Source: Marthasterias glacialis
Lineage: Eukaryota > Echinodermata > Asteroidea > Forcipulatida > Asteriidae
Length of the DNA: 64,000 nt
Assembly: GCA_911728455.2 (NCBI GenBank)
Contig: OU452219.1
Span: 23,619,219 to 23,683,218, forward strand
Reading direction: 5' to 3'
In this document: positions 24,801 through 39,300 of the stretch, in pieces
Numbering within the stretch: position 1 is the stretch's first letter
Layout: each line of letters begins with the position of its first letter
Notes under the pieces: generated by a model
The model's input: only the letters and a program-made list of their open reading frames with translations
What the model was told of the DNA's origin: nothing
Database searches by the model: none
Translations under genes and position numbers: made by a program

Positions 24801-27259
24801 GTACTTTTAGCATTGAGCCAGTAACCTCACAACCAAACAAGTTCTGCAGTAAACATACTTTTATGCCTTTTAGTGCCAGACCTCCTCAAAGATCAGCAAT
24901 TATAGAAAGAGAAGGAATGTTTTGTAAAGAGATTTTCTTGAAATGCTGGCCCGCATGTTTACTGAAGTTGACAACAAATTTACAATGTATTCATCTTTGT
25001 TCTTGTCTGCAATTCAGGGTAGCTTAGAGGATCTCCTGAAGGTGGAGCACCTCAACGATGAAGGGGACGGGAGGGGCAACTTGCTTATCGAAAGCTGCCC
25101 GTTCTTCCGGAATGAGATCGGTGACGAAGTCGAGCCCAGGGTTTCCTTTTCCCGTATCGGCATGCTGAATGCCCGGGCTATGCATCGGGAGAAACACCGG
25201 GCGATCTTGGAGGCGGAGGCAGACAGGCGGATAGGAGAGAAGAATGGAACCTCGTGGAAGGGACCTGTGATTGAATTTGTGGATCATGGGGCCATGTACT
25301 ACAGGAAGTACTTTTATGGTTTTGGTAAGATTTGCTTGTCAAAATTCTTACTGTCTTAAACATTTTCATGCGGGTGAAAAGAAGGTCTGCCTCCATAGAA
25401 GTGACCTCTGTTAGGCAGGCAAAGCAAAACGGTACCGTTTTAAAGAATCAAGGTCATCATCTGGGATTATGATACACTGCAAAGTCATGCTCTCATTGGG
25501 ATTCCAGGTTTATGACTACAAATCAGGCCTTTTGAAAATGCCCAACCTTTTCTTCATTCACAGAGCATCAGAACTTCTTTGGAATTGATGAAACCTACGG
25601 ACCAGTGGCAGTCAGTGTCCGCAGGGAGAAGCTAGACGACGGTGATGGGATGACAGATACCAAAGATAAAGACTCATCGGCCAAGTACCAATACAGAATC
25701 GTTGTCAGAATGAGTGAGGTGAGGATGAGAGACTATTTAAATGTATGGCATTGTCTTTTACTGTGGCTACGGCTGTTTCAGCTATTTTGAAGGTGTCTTC
25801 TTTCAGAATGGAGCTTCAAATATGGTGGTCTGTGGCCTTGTCAAAGCCACAGCCATTTTTTATTTTTTTTTCATAAAGGTTCTTAGATTTAGGATGTTGA
25901 TTTATTAAAAGGTACTTAAAGAGAAAATGGGAGTGCATTGAGCTTTTGAGTTGTACATGATACTTCTGCATACGTAGGAATATGACAGTAAGGTGCATTG
26001 TAGATTCTGAAGAGAATAAAATCTAGACAAATTTCTTCTCCAGACCAGTCAGTGTACATGCACAACCAACTTTTAATGTGAATTGGTGTTTACTTCAATT
26101 TACTGCAATTCAGTTTACAATAATACTTCTTGCTAATCAAATAGCAAAAAGATTTGATTTTATAGAGGTTTGTGTTGCTAAGCTTGGATCTGGCTCAAAG
26201 CACAGCATTTCACACTTTTCCCCCATGAACCAATTGTCAAAAACCAATGAATATTTAGAAGCCAGACGATATCCAATATAATGTTCTGGTACAGGATACT
26301 ACAAGATTAGGGAGTTTAAAATAACTGCTAGCATATCGGAGGGTGGAGAATCACAAAGGGGAGGACCTCGTTTCTATAGGCCACAATTTTTCAAACGTAA
26401 TGCGGCGTTTTTCTTCAAAAGGTCAGAGAACAATCAAATCAACTGGAATAATGGATCCTCTCTCCTGCTCCAGAGATTAGCCACTGCTTGGATTATTCTA
26501 TTTCCTGGCTTAATCCTCTTAGGCTGACAGGGTTTCAATGGAAATCTGATTTGAGGGATAACTCATATTGCAGCTGTAAAATTGAAGCTGTTTTTTTTTT
26601 TTTTTTTTTTTTTAACTCTTCGAGTATCGTCAACTTATCTTTGTGCTGGACCAAATTTGCAGTTCTTGAGGAGCTGCAACAAAGAGCCTTCATTGTACTA
26701 GTGTTACACATAGCTGTGCAGAAGGTTCAGAAGGGGTCGCTATACTGTAGTGTGGTGTAACTTCTGGTTGTGGGTCATTCTATAAATTTGGGGTCCAAAG
26801 TGTGACATTTTCCTGTCCCTGTTACACCTGACGTGTGCAATTTAATTTGAAAATATCTTTAAATTTGACCTCAAACTGTTTTGATTTGTTCAGCATGTAC
26901 TTTGCGTTAACATAATCACTGTTGGAGGTAGAAGGCACCAAAGAGTGTGCTGTAAATGTATGAAATCTTGTGTCAGATGTGACAGGGACAACAATAAAAA
27001 ACGGACCCCAAATTTATAGAATGAGCCTTGTGTGGTGCATGTTTTGTACAGGGTACTTGCATGTAAAGGGAAGGTACACCTGTACAAAATTCAATATTGG
27101 ATTTGGGGAGCGTACATGTAAGGTTAACAGTGTTTCAAGCCTGGAGTTTTGCAACAATGGTCAAGTCTTAAATTAGTTTGTTGAAGTTTGGAAATTTTAT
27201 GGGTACTTGTGTTTTTATGCAAATGATGATTTGTTTTTAGTCACCCCAAACAGTATTTG

Positions 27260-27302
<43 letters not shown>

Positions 27303-30300
27303 TGTGCGCGCATATTGGATAAGTTGCATTTATGCAAAACAGCGACGACATGTCAAGTTAAAATTTCTCATTCAATACATTCATGCTATCAGTCCGCATT
27401 ATACTTTATTTAACAATAATTCCCAACCGGGAGTTGTAAATTTGAATTGTTAAACATACTGTTTTATCAAAATAGTTTGTGCACCAGGTTACATGTGTTG
27501 ATTGAACATATTACATAGTACCGATTTACCAAATAGTACAAACATTTCCCATGAATGAAAAAATATCGAGTTTGCTTTCAAAAGTACATGCAAACTTAAA
27601 TCTGATTTCTGATTTTTGGGTCCTCAGAAAAGTCAGCAAAATTATTGATGAACAGTCTAAAAAATCTAGTAGGTCAGACCTTGTACTCATCAAAGGTTCC
27701 CTACTTTTTTTTTCCAAGGGCCAAGTATCATGCCTGTGTATGAGCGTCATTTGTCTGAAGTTAAAACCAATGAGATTGTATTGAATATCCAAGAGGAAAT
27801 GTGGTATAGCTCAGACGACTTTACGTGGGCCGTTTTTACTCTCTCAGTTTACCACTGTTGACTGTTTTTGTTTGCTGGGTTCACCTTCCGGTTGAAATGA
27901 ATCAGATCCTGAGTTGGATTCCAGATCTGGTTTTTGATCAACAGCCCTTCACACTTCTACAGCTCGTCTGATCTGTTATTTTTTTCGGGGGGGGGGGGGG
28001 GGGGGAGGGGGAGCGTAGATGACCACAAAGTTGACAAAATAATATTGTCCGATTTGTAGTGTGCATGACTCTCTTGAGGGCATTGTGTGAAACAAAAGGA
28101 AGTTATTAATTCTCTGGGCTTGCATGGCTCATAACAAGCCTGCGGGAAGAGAATGTAACATTCTGGCGGACCCAGCAAGAGGCAATCCTAATGTAAAAAT
28201 GTACAAAGTATTTGCACGCTTTACCATGGGCAATTCCATACATACCTAGAACTGTGTGACTGTTCTGTAATGCTTTGGCAAACAATGTGAGCAAATAGCA
28301 GAAGTGTTTACGTTATGCACAGAAAAGACAGCTGGAATGTACAGAGTGCAATATTGGATTTCCTTTTGAAATAGGCTCGGGAGAAGTATTATGAAGCATG
28401 TATGAATAAGTAGACATTTTGAAACTAAAGGATTTCATGTGTTTTTGTAATGTGCACAAAGTATACTGATAAGGTCAAGCTTGGACTACGCATTCTTGAA
28501 CGGGCATGGTAATATTTTTTATGAGGGTAAAGGGCAAGTTTGGATTTGAAAATTTAAATGTCGTGGAAGTTTATTGAAGAGACTTTGAGGCTAGGACCAA
28601 GGACCTTAGAGGCTGTTGCCTCTGTGGCATTCCATGCCTGTTATCGATCCCCTCACAACTCTTGAGATATTTGCAGGAGTTGTCCAAAGTTCTCTATATT
28701 ACTGATACAGCTGTACACAGAGGGTACTTCTAGTACTACATTTTAAGACTTGAGTCCCTTGCGCAGAGTCAGTACTAATAATTTAAAGTGCTATGTTGCT
28801 TAACAATTTGCTGCTTAGCGAAAATGAGCAGGATACCGGTCACAAATTGTACATGTTAACATGGTATTTTGGCTGGTAACCTTATTCTGGTAAGCATCAT
28901 TTTTTTTTGCTGGGCCAGTTTTTCTGCTTAAGAAGCTCTATGAAATTGGGCCCTGAATGACTACCAGGCTTGAATTTTCCAGGAGGTAACAGAGATCAGC
29001 CTTTTTGTACCACGGTCTCTGCCATACTACTCCTAACACTCGCCGATATGTACTGGATCAGAATTCCAGGTTTCTACTGGGAAAAAAGGGAAAATAGCAA
29101 GCAGCTCCTCAGTGGAAAACATTGTTTCATCTTTTGATATATTTATGACCATGATCGATTGTTGTGTGCATGATTTAAATACTGCCTACATTTTGCATTT
29201 ATGGGGAAGTTAGAAAACATGGTTGTGATGACATTCAGACATTCCTTTTCAGAGTAACCTTTGACACCATTTCCTGTCGGCCTTCCTGTTCTAGATTACC
29301 TAGCTTCTGGTACTTTCTACAGTTAGCTTATGTGTACAGTGAACCAGAAGAATGTAGTCCTTTGTGCTGGTCTGAAAAATGTGCTTTCCTCTATGCTTTG
29401 AAAAGTGTAGAAGTTGAAAAGTGGAATACTCAACCAAAATTCAACGACAATGTTAACGGATACATGTTATAGCATGTACCATTATGTTTTTATGGTCCAT
29501 TAGTGTTGCTCACTGTTTAAATGAGAAAATGAGGCATATAGTCATTGAATGTACAGATCTTATTCAGTACATGTGAATTAAATTGTGTCCCTATTGGTCA
29601 GTGAAGGTACCGTCATTATGAAAGTTTGGTAACAAACACCATGGCACATATAAAAAAGGTCCACCATAGTTGCAAACGAATGCAGTATGCACATGCATAA
29701 TTGGTCGTCCGTCCATTAGATTGACCTGATGATTAGATTACCCTCTTCATCTCATTTGCCTCCCCCATCCAGCTGGTCACACTCCGAGGTGTCATAGCAG
29801 AAGATGCCATCCCGTCTACTGCCAAGCACAACTCCCCCAAGGGACTTCCGTTGCGAGACGTCTTGGACTACGTGGTCCCTGATCTTCCCCTGGCCTGCCT
29901 GAGGTTGGCGCTGAACACCACCAAAGTTACCGAGCAGCTACTCAAGCTCGATGAACAAGGGGTATGCTAGATTTCATCCTGATTAAGTTTGTGTGTTGGG
30001 TATTTGTGAAGCCCAGGCAAGTAAAGATTTGTCTTAATTTACCTCTTGGGTTGGTAGCCATCCCTTACTTACTCGCACTCTTCCTATCCCTTGGGGAAAA
30101 AATCTAACAATTTAGGGGTTTGAGGTAGGGCAGGGATGTGGGGGCTGTGGGCATTGGTTGTCGGTAAAATGTTCTATTCATGGCATGGGGCAAAATACAC
30201 CAATACTCTTTCCTTCAAATATTCAAACTCTCTTCAGTGAGAAATGACTGATTACTTAATACGATGAAACACATTTTAAAGGGATCCTTTTGTTTGGTGC

Positions 30301-33300
30301 ATGTGGAATGTAAACAAACCACTTCCTACATTTTCAGCAAGCCAAGTCTCATGGATATTAACTTTGGTTTTGACTTTATAATCTAATAAACGTTCGATTC
30401 CAAGATTCAGATATTGGAGCACTTTATAACTCGAAGAACCTTTCTGCACTGTATCCAATGTTTTTTTGTTTATTGTTTTCAATTCAAAGAACGCTTATTT
30501 CATTGTTGTCATTAATGTACAAAGATTGTATATCATCATGATATTATTTGTCATTACAAAAAAAACTCAAGCTACGTTTAGAAATTATGATGAATAACAT
30601 TAAAATTTAAGATACAGTAGACAACATTTAGGTTTGGGTGAAGCACTGATGTTGTACCCTAACCTACTGACAGACAAATGTAGACAGGACAACGGACAGG
30701 ACTGTCATAAAATGCAAACAAAATGCATGACAAGTTACATGCACAACGGCAAAATATTGGTCCATAATTAAACACATTAGTATGGATGTTAGCATGAGTA
30801 TGCATTGAAAAGGTGTTTTTTTTTTCAAATGTTTGATAAATATTGGGAGAGAGCAGTTTATCCAAGCCCCAGATTCTGCTTTGCATTTAGATTGTTTCAA
30901 TAAATCTGTTTGTCCCAACAGGTGAGCAATAAGTATAAAGTGGGCATCATGTTGTGTAAAACCGGTCAGAATACTGAGGAAGATATGTACAATAACGGTA
31001 AGTTACTTCAATATGTTTTTAACAATCTTCATCTCGCCATCTGTGTCCAATTGCCTTTATTTTCACCACACACACCCAGTTCTTTTGTAATTTGATTGGT
31101 GGATAACGTGTCATGTATCATCCATTGTTTTGCCATGTATTCACTGCCGCAACGCTGCAAAATTTAATATTGGACAGGGGCCTGTGCAATATGGAGAATT
31201 ATTGGATGCTTCGCTGTGTCGTTTCTAAAATAATCGTTTCCCACACATGTGTCCAAACGAGGCAAGGTCATGTCACGGTGTCTACATGGAGTCGTCCACA
31301 TTTTTTAGAAGGTTTTTTTAAAAGAATTTTCAGAGAGTGGGCTGGACAAGTGTTCATGTCTATTTGTGTCTATTGTGAAAAACTTTCCAATGACAAGGAG
31401 GTGTGTGTGAGTTATATAAAACAAAAACTAAATGCATTTTGTTCGTGCATTATCGCGGAATGTAATCTGGGCTTTTCCATTTCACTTGGCTTTGCCTCGC
31501 GAAATGGAATAGTCTAGATTTCACCTCTGGGTTATATGCTGTGGCAATGCACTCACATGCATCAAATATTTGTATCATTTTTGTAACATTGAAGAAGCCT
31601 GTTTGCAATCCCATTGAGTTGCAGAGGGAGGAAATTATCGTGAGGCAAAAGTGAAAATAACTTGTCCAAGAATAGAACACAAACAAACAACGTGTGCATG
31701 TACTTATCTGTTTCTATTTATTTTAGGAAAGTCTAGGATTTTAATCTTGTCTGGGTAAAGCCCGGTTCATACTTCATTCAAATTGCGAAAGTGAAGGGAG
31801 TTTGGTTGTGTCACAATCGGAAAACCTGGGCAGACTGATTGTTTGCATCACCAAAATTCGCTTTGCATTCATTTTGCATTTGCTTTTGCGTGAAGTATGA
31901 TCCAGTCTTAAACCTCACATTTACTTTTACTTTTTTCCAGGAATAAGTTTGACTGTATTGAAAAGTAAAAACTGTTTTAATTGGCTCCGAGGCCAAACCA
32001 TTTTGACATTAGAAAAACTCAACTGATTCACGGGCTTGACAATGATGTGCAATTTTTTTGTTTTGTTTTTTGTCATCTGACCTTTTTAGAGCATTCCACC
32101 CCAGCCTTTGATGAGTTCCTAGAATGCATCGGAGAGCGAGTTCGCTTAAAAGGGTTTGACAAGTACAGAGCTCAGCTGGACAACAAGAGTAAGGTTTAAT
32201 AAATGTAACAACTGCATCAGGAATAAAGAATATTGATTTTGGTTTCAGTCTTACACTGATGTGTGATAACCACTGTATACTCAGTGCTTTTTTGAGTCCT
32301 TCGGGAAAACAAACCTATGGGCATACTGATCGGGTGGGATGTGAACCAATGACCCCCACATCCTACAGCAGAAGTCTTAACCACTAGACCACCGAGTGCA
32401 CCTGATAAAGAGTAAGGTTCCCAGTTTCCCATGCTCTCTGCAATTGCTTTCGTAAATCCCAATTTCATAGCAGGATACCACTCACAGATGGTAGATGTGA
32501 AATGGTATTTTGGTTGGTAACCTTATTCTGGTGAGCATACTTTTTGTGTGCTTAGCTACCTTTTGTGCTTAAGCAGCTCTGGGCCCTGCAGAACTTTAAC
32601 CATAATTCAAAACCTTGTTGCGAGTCTGTTGAAATGCTAAGTGGCAGCAGAATGATCACGATTCTGTAAACCATGGAAAGTTACCCTGTATGTTGTCAGA
32701 AATGAGACATTTGTATGTAACTCACTTGCAAGTAATAAACCACAAGCGAAACTTGCTGGGGAAATTTTGATTAAATTTTTAGGTTAACAAAGAAAAATTG
32801 ACCAGATCGGAATCTTTGAACGTGCAACCTCTGGATTAACATGCAGGCACTCTACCAACTGGGTTATCCAGCCCTTATGTTGGCAGTCTCCCTTTTTGTC
32901 AACATCTTTGTTCAGTCAAAATCCAGTCAATTTTTTTCAACCCAAAATAAAATCCCTTGCATTCAACTGCTGTGCCAATTTTCAAGGTCAAAATGGCCAC
33001 GCCTATTTATTGTCTGTGAGGATTTCAAGCAATCATTGAGGTTGGATAAACAACGCTGTGGATGACTTGTTGTCTAGACAGTTACTGTACATGTTAGTGA
33101 TCAATCGTTTTCAAGACTTAATAAGTACATAAAGTTTGAAGGACGATTTTTCTCAAAGTAACATGATCACCAGAGTTGTCTATATATAGTTCACATTTCC
33201 TTCTCTCTCAGAAAGATGGGCTGATGACAGGAAATTATGTGAAACAATTGGGAAGTGACATGCCAAATAAGTTGAAGTCTGTTAGGGTCACACACAAAAA

Positions 33301-36300
33301 TATTACTGGTAATTACTAATCGAAGGTTTGTGTTTCCCACTGTTTTTTTGTTTTCTTTCTCGCAATAATCATTGAAATGTATTTTCATAAATTGATATTT
33401 TGGTATTCTCACATTAAGCCATCAGTTTAAGCCAAACTTTAAAGGGACATTGTGACTTTTGAGTGCATAAAATTTATATATTGATTTGTGGAAGTCAAGC
33501 ATTCAAAATGGATGAAGATATTTGCCTTCCTTTTAGTAAGAACAATTTGCTTTTGATTTTTTTGACCAGCGTTAAGACAAGAAGAATTTGCTCAGCATAA
33601 TGAAGAATTATTTTCCAGATACAGGATACCGGCCAAAATGCTATGTGATACATATATGTCAATGGCTGTCTCCCTTCTAATGGGAGACTTTGGAGTGATA
33701 GGTGGCAGCAGACGTACCAGGTAAATTGTCATTGTTTACATAGCTATGAGCATGCGCACATTCCCGAGAACAATGGATTTACCTGGTAAGTCTGCTGCCA
33801 CCTAGTGTCCTCAAAAGTCTCCCATTGTACTTAACGGAGAAATTTTGCAAGCAGTATTTCCTACTTAGGAGCTGTATGAGATTGAAACCAGTAATTCTCA
33901 AAAGAAGTTTAGAATGAAAGAAAGAAAAGATTTCTGTCCCGCTGGCCCCTTTCTATGACTAATAGCTTTTGTTTGTTATAATGACCCTGCAGCCGATTCC
34001 ACTGGTATCCATTCCGTCTATGCCACATACCAAAGCCAGGAAATCATGTTCCATGTATCCACCATGCTGCCTTTCACCGCCAATAATCGACAGCAGTTGC
34101 TAAGGAAGCGTCACATCGGCAACGACATCGTCACCATCGTGTTCCAAGAACCGGGAGCGGAGCCGTTTACACCCAAGACGATACGCTCGCACTTCCAGCA
34201 CGTGTTTGTCGTCATACGTGCGATTGACCCCAACACAGACAATGTGTTTTACTCGTAAGTCGCTGTGATTTTAAAGGTCGAATTCCAAGTTGTTTTTTTT
34301 CTAATTTAGATTTTTGTGAGTGTTGATATCTTTTAAAATTGATTACGCAGAGAGTCTGAAAATTTGATATTTCAACCCTAACAGTCCCAAATCCTATTCA
34401 GGAAGTTGTCTGACATGGTACTGCAGGCTTAAATGACAATTACAGGGATGTGGGACGCTTTAAAGCTGCTTTCAGCTTTTTTTTTTTACACCTGCTCTGT
34501 ACAAAACTTTTTGAATTTCAGAGTTTTGCTAGTTTTTTTACGTCTGTGGTGGCTCACACCCCTGCAATTACTTGTTATTAAAACAGGTGTACCAGTCTTC
34601 ACCAAGTACCAACAATTGGGCTTAGAGTTAAACAGAGTGGAATATTTTGGAGGATGTGGGGTTTGGGATGAGTGGGTCACTAGCCAAAGACACCTCGTGT
34701 TTAAGGTTAATCTATAAAACTTTATAAAGGATGTACATATTTTTCTCTCTTTCTACATGTACCTGATTTATTATTGCCCATGCTTTCCTTTCTTCTTGGG
34801 TACATGTAATCAACTGTAGAACTTTCTGATGCTTCAGATATAGTGTAGATATTTTGTGTGCATTTATAAAGCAGTCTCTACCATTGTTCCCCATGGTGTC
34901 TGAAGTAACATATTAAAGTACAAGCGTTAAGAAAGCTGTCTAGATGCGAGATGTCTTGTGAGATGGCCATTGCCATGTGAGAAATCTCAATACCATGTTA
35001 TGGTTCCCATTTCCTATGAGAATTTCCTGTGAGAGTTACATGTATATCCTATGTGTACATTGATGAGACTGTATCAAGCTGTGTGGCTTTTCATTGAACT
35101 TGACAGGTGCCATAACACATCAACCCACCCTGATGGGTTACACCACATGGGGCTCAGTTCACCAACACTGAAACCCATCCGCCAGGACAGAAATTGAACA
35201 TATTAAGTTGTCAGGATTGATTCCTGCAGCCGTGTGCTTTGCAGACAATAAACCGAGTGCCGTCGTACCGTGTGCGCACCGAGCTGGTCGGCCATCTTGG
35301 AAATGTTGTTTTTTTAAACCCTTGAGGATGACATGGAGACAGAATCATGTATTATATTTATAATTACACCACTAGGGTTGCAGTGACAAGGTCCAAGGAT
35401 GTGGCGTCGTTTGGGCCGCCTCTTCCACAAAACGCGACGTTCCCCAAAGGACCAACGTTCAGTGAATTCCTGCTGGCGAAAAGTAAGTTTTACCACAGTT
35501 CAGATGTTGAGAGGAACTGGTGATAATAGAATTTCAGATGGCTGTTTAATTGTGGTTTATAATCTTGTTGGCTTGTTAGTTGTGAAATAATTTTTTATTT
35601 GAAATGCTCATGGTCGGTATTCTTTTTTAATATTATACAATTTCTTCGTCACCTCTATACCATTATTACAATCCAGTTCTTCTTCATGCTGTGTAACTCC
35701 CATTAAATGTGCATGGCCTGATTTCCACCGAAAGAAAAATTTTAAGGTTTTTTTCTCCTAACGAATTTTGACAGATGATGCTGTTCCAAAACAAAAAAAC
35801 ATACAATACATTTTGCATTAGGCCACGGACGATGCATAAAATACATGTAACATGCAAAAATGATTGTACATGACTAATGGATGTGAGATAATGTCCGGAT
35901 CCCCACAATTCATTTTTATAACTACCACTAATCATTGGCAGACATTTTCGTGCAATACCTTAAATGAAACCTTATGACTTTTTTTGCATGTATAAAAATA
36001 GTTATTTAAAATTTAATTCTGAATTTTTTGGGTTACATCGGCCCAAAATTGGACCTAGCATCTTTAATACTATACTTCCATAAAGTTTACTTTTATCAGT
36101 ATGAAATTCCTTCATCTCGGTTCCAGTATTAAATCCCAATTAGTCTTTGTGCTGTGTATTGTATAATTCCCATTAATACTTTTTCAAAATTACTGTTATT
36201 ATTCATGCATTTATGAGTTTGTTTGAAGATAATGGAAATATATCGATGACACAACTTATCTTTTTATGTTTACATTTAGAGAAAACAATTGTCATGTTAT

Positions 36301-39300
36301 ACGTTTTGTAAAATTGTGTTGTTGTTATTGTTTTAACTTTGGTGATAAATTGTTGCTTTAATTTTCTTTCCGCAGTCATTAACGCCGAAAATGTGGTCCA
36401 CAAATCAGAAAAGTTCATTGCCATGGCCACAAGAACAAAATCTGAATATCTGAAGGATTTGGCGGAAAACAGCGTGACAACCACGACAGTTGACTCTGGA
36501 GTGAAATCAAGCAAGTTCAGTCTGACCCACAAGAAGAGAGAGAAGACCTGCCCACGTCCTGCCCCAGACTTTCACTGCAAGGGAGCCCTCGTGTGGAGAG
36601 TTGAGGTAAGGTCATTTTCAAAAACTCATTTAGGTAGTTATTTGTTTAATTTTTGAATTCCTTGTACAATACTGTCAATAGTCTTGGTTACAAACTTCAC
36701 CGGAAAGCCACATTGTATTTGTAATGCTCATCCCAACATTTTGTTGCATCCAAAATGTTCTTACCCACATCTTGAATTCAGGACATGATTTGTGAAATTG
36801 CCAGAAAGTTTTGACGGTATTGCCAAATAAAAGGAGTTTATCAGGTTGAACCGTCTTGGATTGGTTTCCTGTGTGGCAGTATATTTAACCCCAACACACA
36901 AAGGTCCTGATGACCTGTACACAATATATCTAGGGTAGCTGATGCTTGGTAACTTCCCTGTTTGGATTAAAGACAAAACATTGTTAATGGAGATGTATGT
37001 TTCTTTGTTCCACACACCTATGTCCAACTGGGGCCAATTTCATAAACTTGTTTTAATACTGGTAAGCAAATTTCTTTGCTTTGGAAAAGAGCATTTGTGA
37101 TTTTCATTGTCCATCAAGGAGGATTGATGGTGCATGTGTGTTCACACTGAATGAGAATTGTCGCATCACTCATCTGCTTACAATAGTAGCCAGGAAATTA
37201 GCGTGCCATTTGCTTTTGCTTACTGTAAGCAGATAATGTGAAATTGACATTCTTCTAAGGACCGCTTCATAAGCAGAAACTGTCTGCTTATAAGGCTCTT
37301 ATGAAATTTGCCCCTGGGTCATCTTGCTGGACAGGAAGCTGGATTCAACAATTCCCCAAGCATTTTGGATTGGTATCGTTGATACTAATATTGAGCTTTG
37401 CCGTTCTGTCGTCAACTCTTTCCCACCCTCACAGGTCTATCTCTGGTCTCCTATCAAGACTGACCACAACACAAAGGTGACACTAATTGCTGTCATTTTG
37501 GTCATGTTTGCATTTCTTTTTGCTTTGTGGTTCCTCACCATTCCAATTGGCATTTTGGTTCAGTTTGTTGCATGAGGTGACAGCATGCTCGGTTAAGATC
37601 GATGGAACAGAAATATTTCGGATCGATGTCTTATCCCCGTATACTCCTCGCATTTTGTCTACATTTGTTATTTTGAAAAGAATAATCAAATGTTGCTGAT
37701 TGAATAGCTAACTTTTGTTTAACTACTAAAATAAAGCAAGATTATTGTTTCTAACTGAAAACTCAATTTGATGAACTTTTCTTAAAAATCTTTTCAATTG
37801 GAAAAAAATGGTTGTCCTCTGGGTATAGTAGCACGCTTTCACTTTGCAAACCCTTTGATTTGTGAAAATTTCTCAGCAGTGACTATTTTATGATTGTTAA
37901 TTTGTCTTCTTAATTTCTTTACCCAACTTAAGTTTGTATTGTATTTTCATCGTACATGTATACACCCATTTACTCCATGTTGTATGGTTCAATAAAGTAC
38001 TGTTTTCTCATTTGTTTGTTTTATTATGTTTTCACTAAACTATTTAAGTTGTCAGATTAACAAGAAAATAAGTTAAATTTCTGATTCGATTTTTTGGCTG
38101 ACACTTTGTAATATTAACGAACAAAAACGTTTGTGCATTGTAGCTGTCTGAACATATTCAAATGAAGTTTTTACTACAAAAGAGTGTCTCAGTATACTGT
38201 CAAGTTAATATTGCAGGAGAGATTATTTGACTTATTTGAAAATACAGTTGGAGTTTAATTTATCGCTTCACTCTTTGGTTGAAGTTTTATACTTAAATAT
38301 ATCTGTTTATCTGTAAGCATTTGGGCCAAGCACACCTCCATCAGTTGTTTATTGTACACTCTTAACCCAGGTGTTACGTACATGGTTGTCGTGAATTTCT
38401 ATGGATCTTTATCATGCCGTGCCAATCTTTGCCAATAACCTAAAGATAGTTCCGACCTGACATCACACAGTATAAAGTCAGCCATCTTTACGGGCAATAA
38501 TAGTCATTTTTTTTTAATGCAAAACTATGCCATAATGTGTAACTACCACGTGCGGCAAGCGGGAGTTCTACCAAACTCCTTGTAATGAATGGTCGGTGAA
38601 CTACTTGGCCGGGAGAAAAATTAGAACCCTTGACACAACCCAAAGCCAAAACCCAAGTTCCCCATAAAGATGGTGTCTATCATGAACTATCTATACACGC
38701 ACTGACAGCAGCAGCTCTTTTACTCAAATTTTAAAGGGATGGACTATATTTTTCTTTCCAGCCGTAGGTTAGTACATTAAGTTCAATGGAAGAAGAGGTA
38801 TGGCAACACTATGATAATGATCTACTGTTCAGATGTGCTGGTATCAGTGGTACATGTATGCATGGCATATGGTGGTAGGATCCTGTATTTTTTCCACTGG
38901 TTCCCTGAGCATGTTGGTGCCCCATCCCGGTGATTCAACCTTCTCCTGTTTTAAACATTTTACTTGTTGATTGTTACACCTGGAACGTGGTGGTAGACAT
39001 TTCCCGTGTCTATGTACATGTACATGTATAGTGTAACCATATAATTCTTGCATTGTGGATTTACCAATTTATTGCAGTTGTGTCTTTCATTGAGCAAGCT
39101 CGATGGTGAACAAATTAAGACATCTGTTATAGAATGTGGAAGGTCCTGGGTTCGATTTCTCATCTCACCCGATGTCTCTGGATTATTTCATGTAGACCCC
39201 AAACATCACCGCGTATTGACCCAATTCACCTGACGACATACGATATAAATATTGCTGACGCCATTTTGGTGTCAGATTCCCTGTGTTATTACTGTGCAGT

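Larger units (their letters stand above)
21865..25017 (+). other. SIPA1L intron 1
   Basis: 3.15-kb phase-0 intron. It holds the tRNA-derived SINE at 21889-22255 and a diverged repeat at 24778-24872. The remainder, 22260-24770, is AT-rich and I see nothing in it. Confidence 0.8.
25719..29772 (+). other. SIPA1L intron 3
   Basis: 4.05 kb, phase 0. It holds a 23-base T run (26591-26613), a 256-bp inverted-repeat element (26772-27027), a TG microsatellite (27263-27298), a G run (27987-28005), a dispersed-repeat fragment around 28500-28645 and a palindromic MITE-like copy at 28787-28953. Nothing coding was recognised. Confidence 0.8.
32189..33992 (+). other. SIPA1L intron 6
   Basis: 1.8 kb, phase 1. 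Carries a minus-strand SINE (32258-32400), a palindromic-repeat fragment (32495-32588), a tRNA-like relic (32806-32875) and a 148-bp MITE (33679-33826). The rest is featureless. Confidence 0.8.

Noticed and set aside
27561..27784. Overlapping plus- and minus-strand frames in intron 3
   Set aside because: Short frames in AT-rich DNA with no splice support or similarity.
31113..31517. 134-codon plus-strand frame in intron 5
   Set aside because: Lies between phase-matched SIPA1L exons, shows no family similarity, and is Cys/Trp-rich in the manner of random frames.
32806..32875. Functional tRNA gene
   Set aside because: A and B boxes are good, but the acceptor arms do not pair and there is no proper terminator context.
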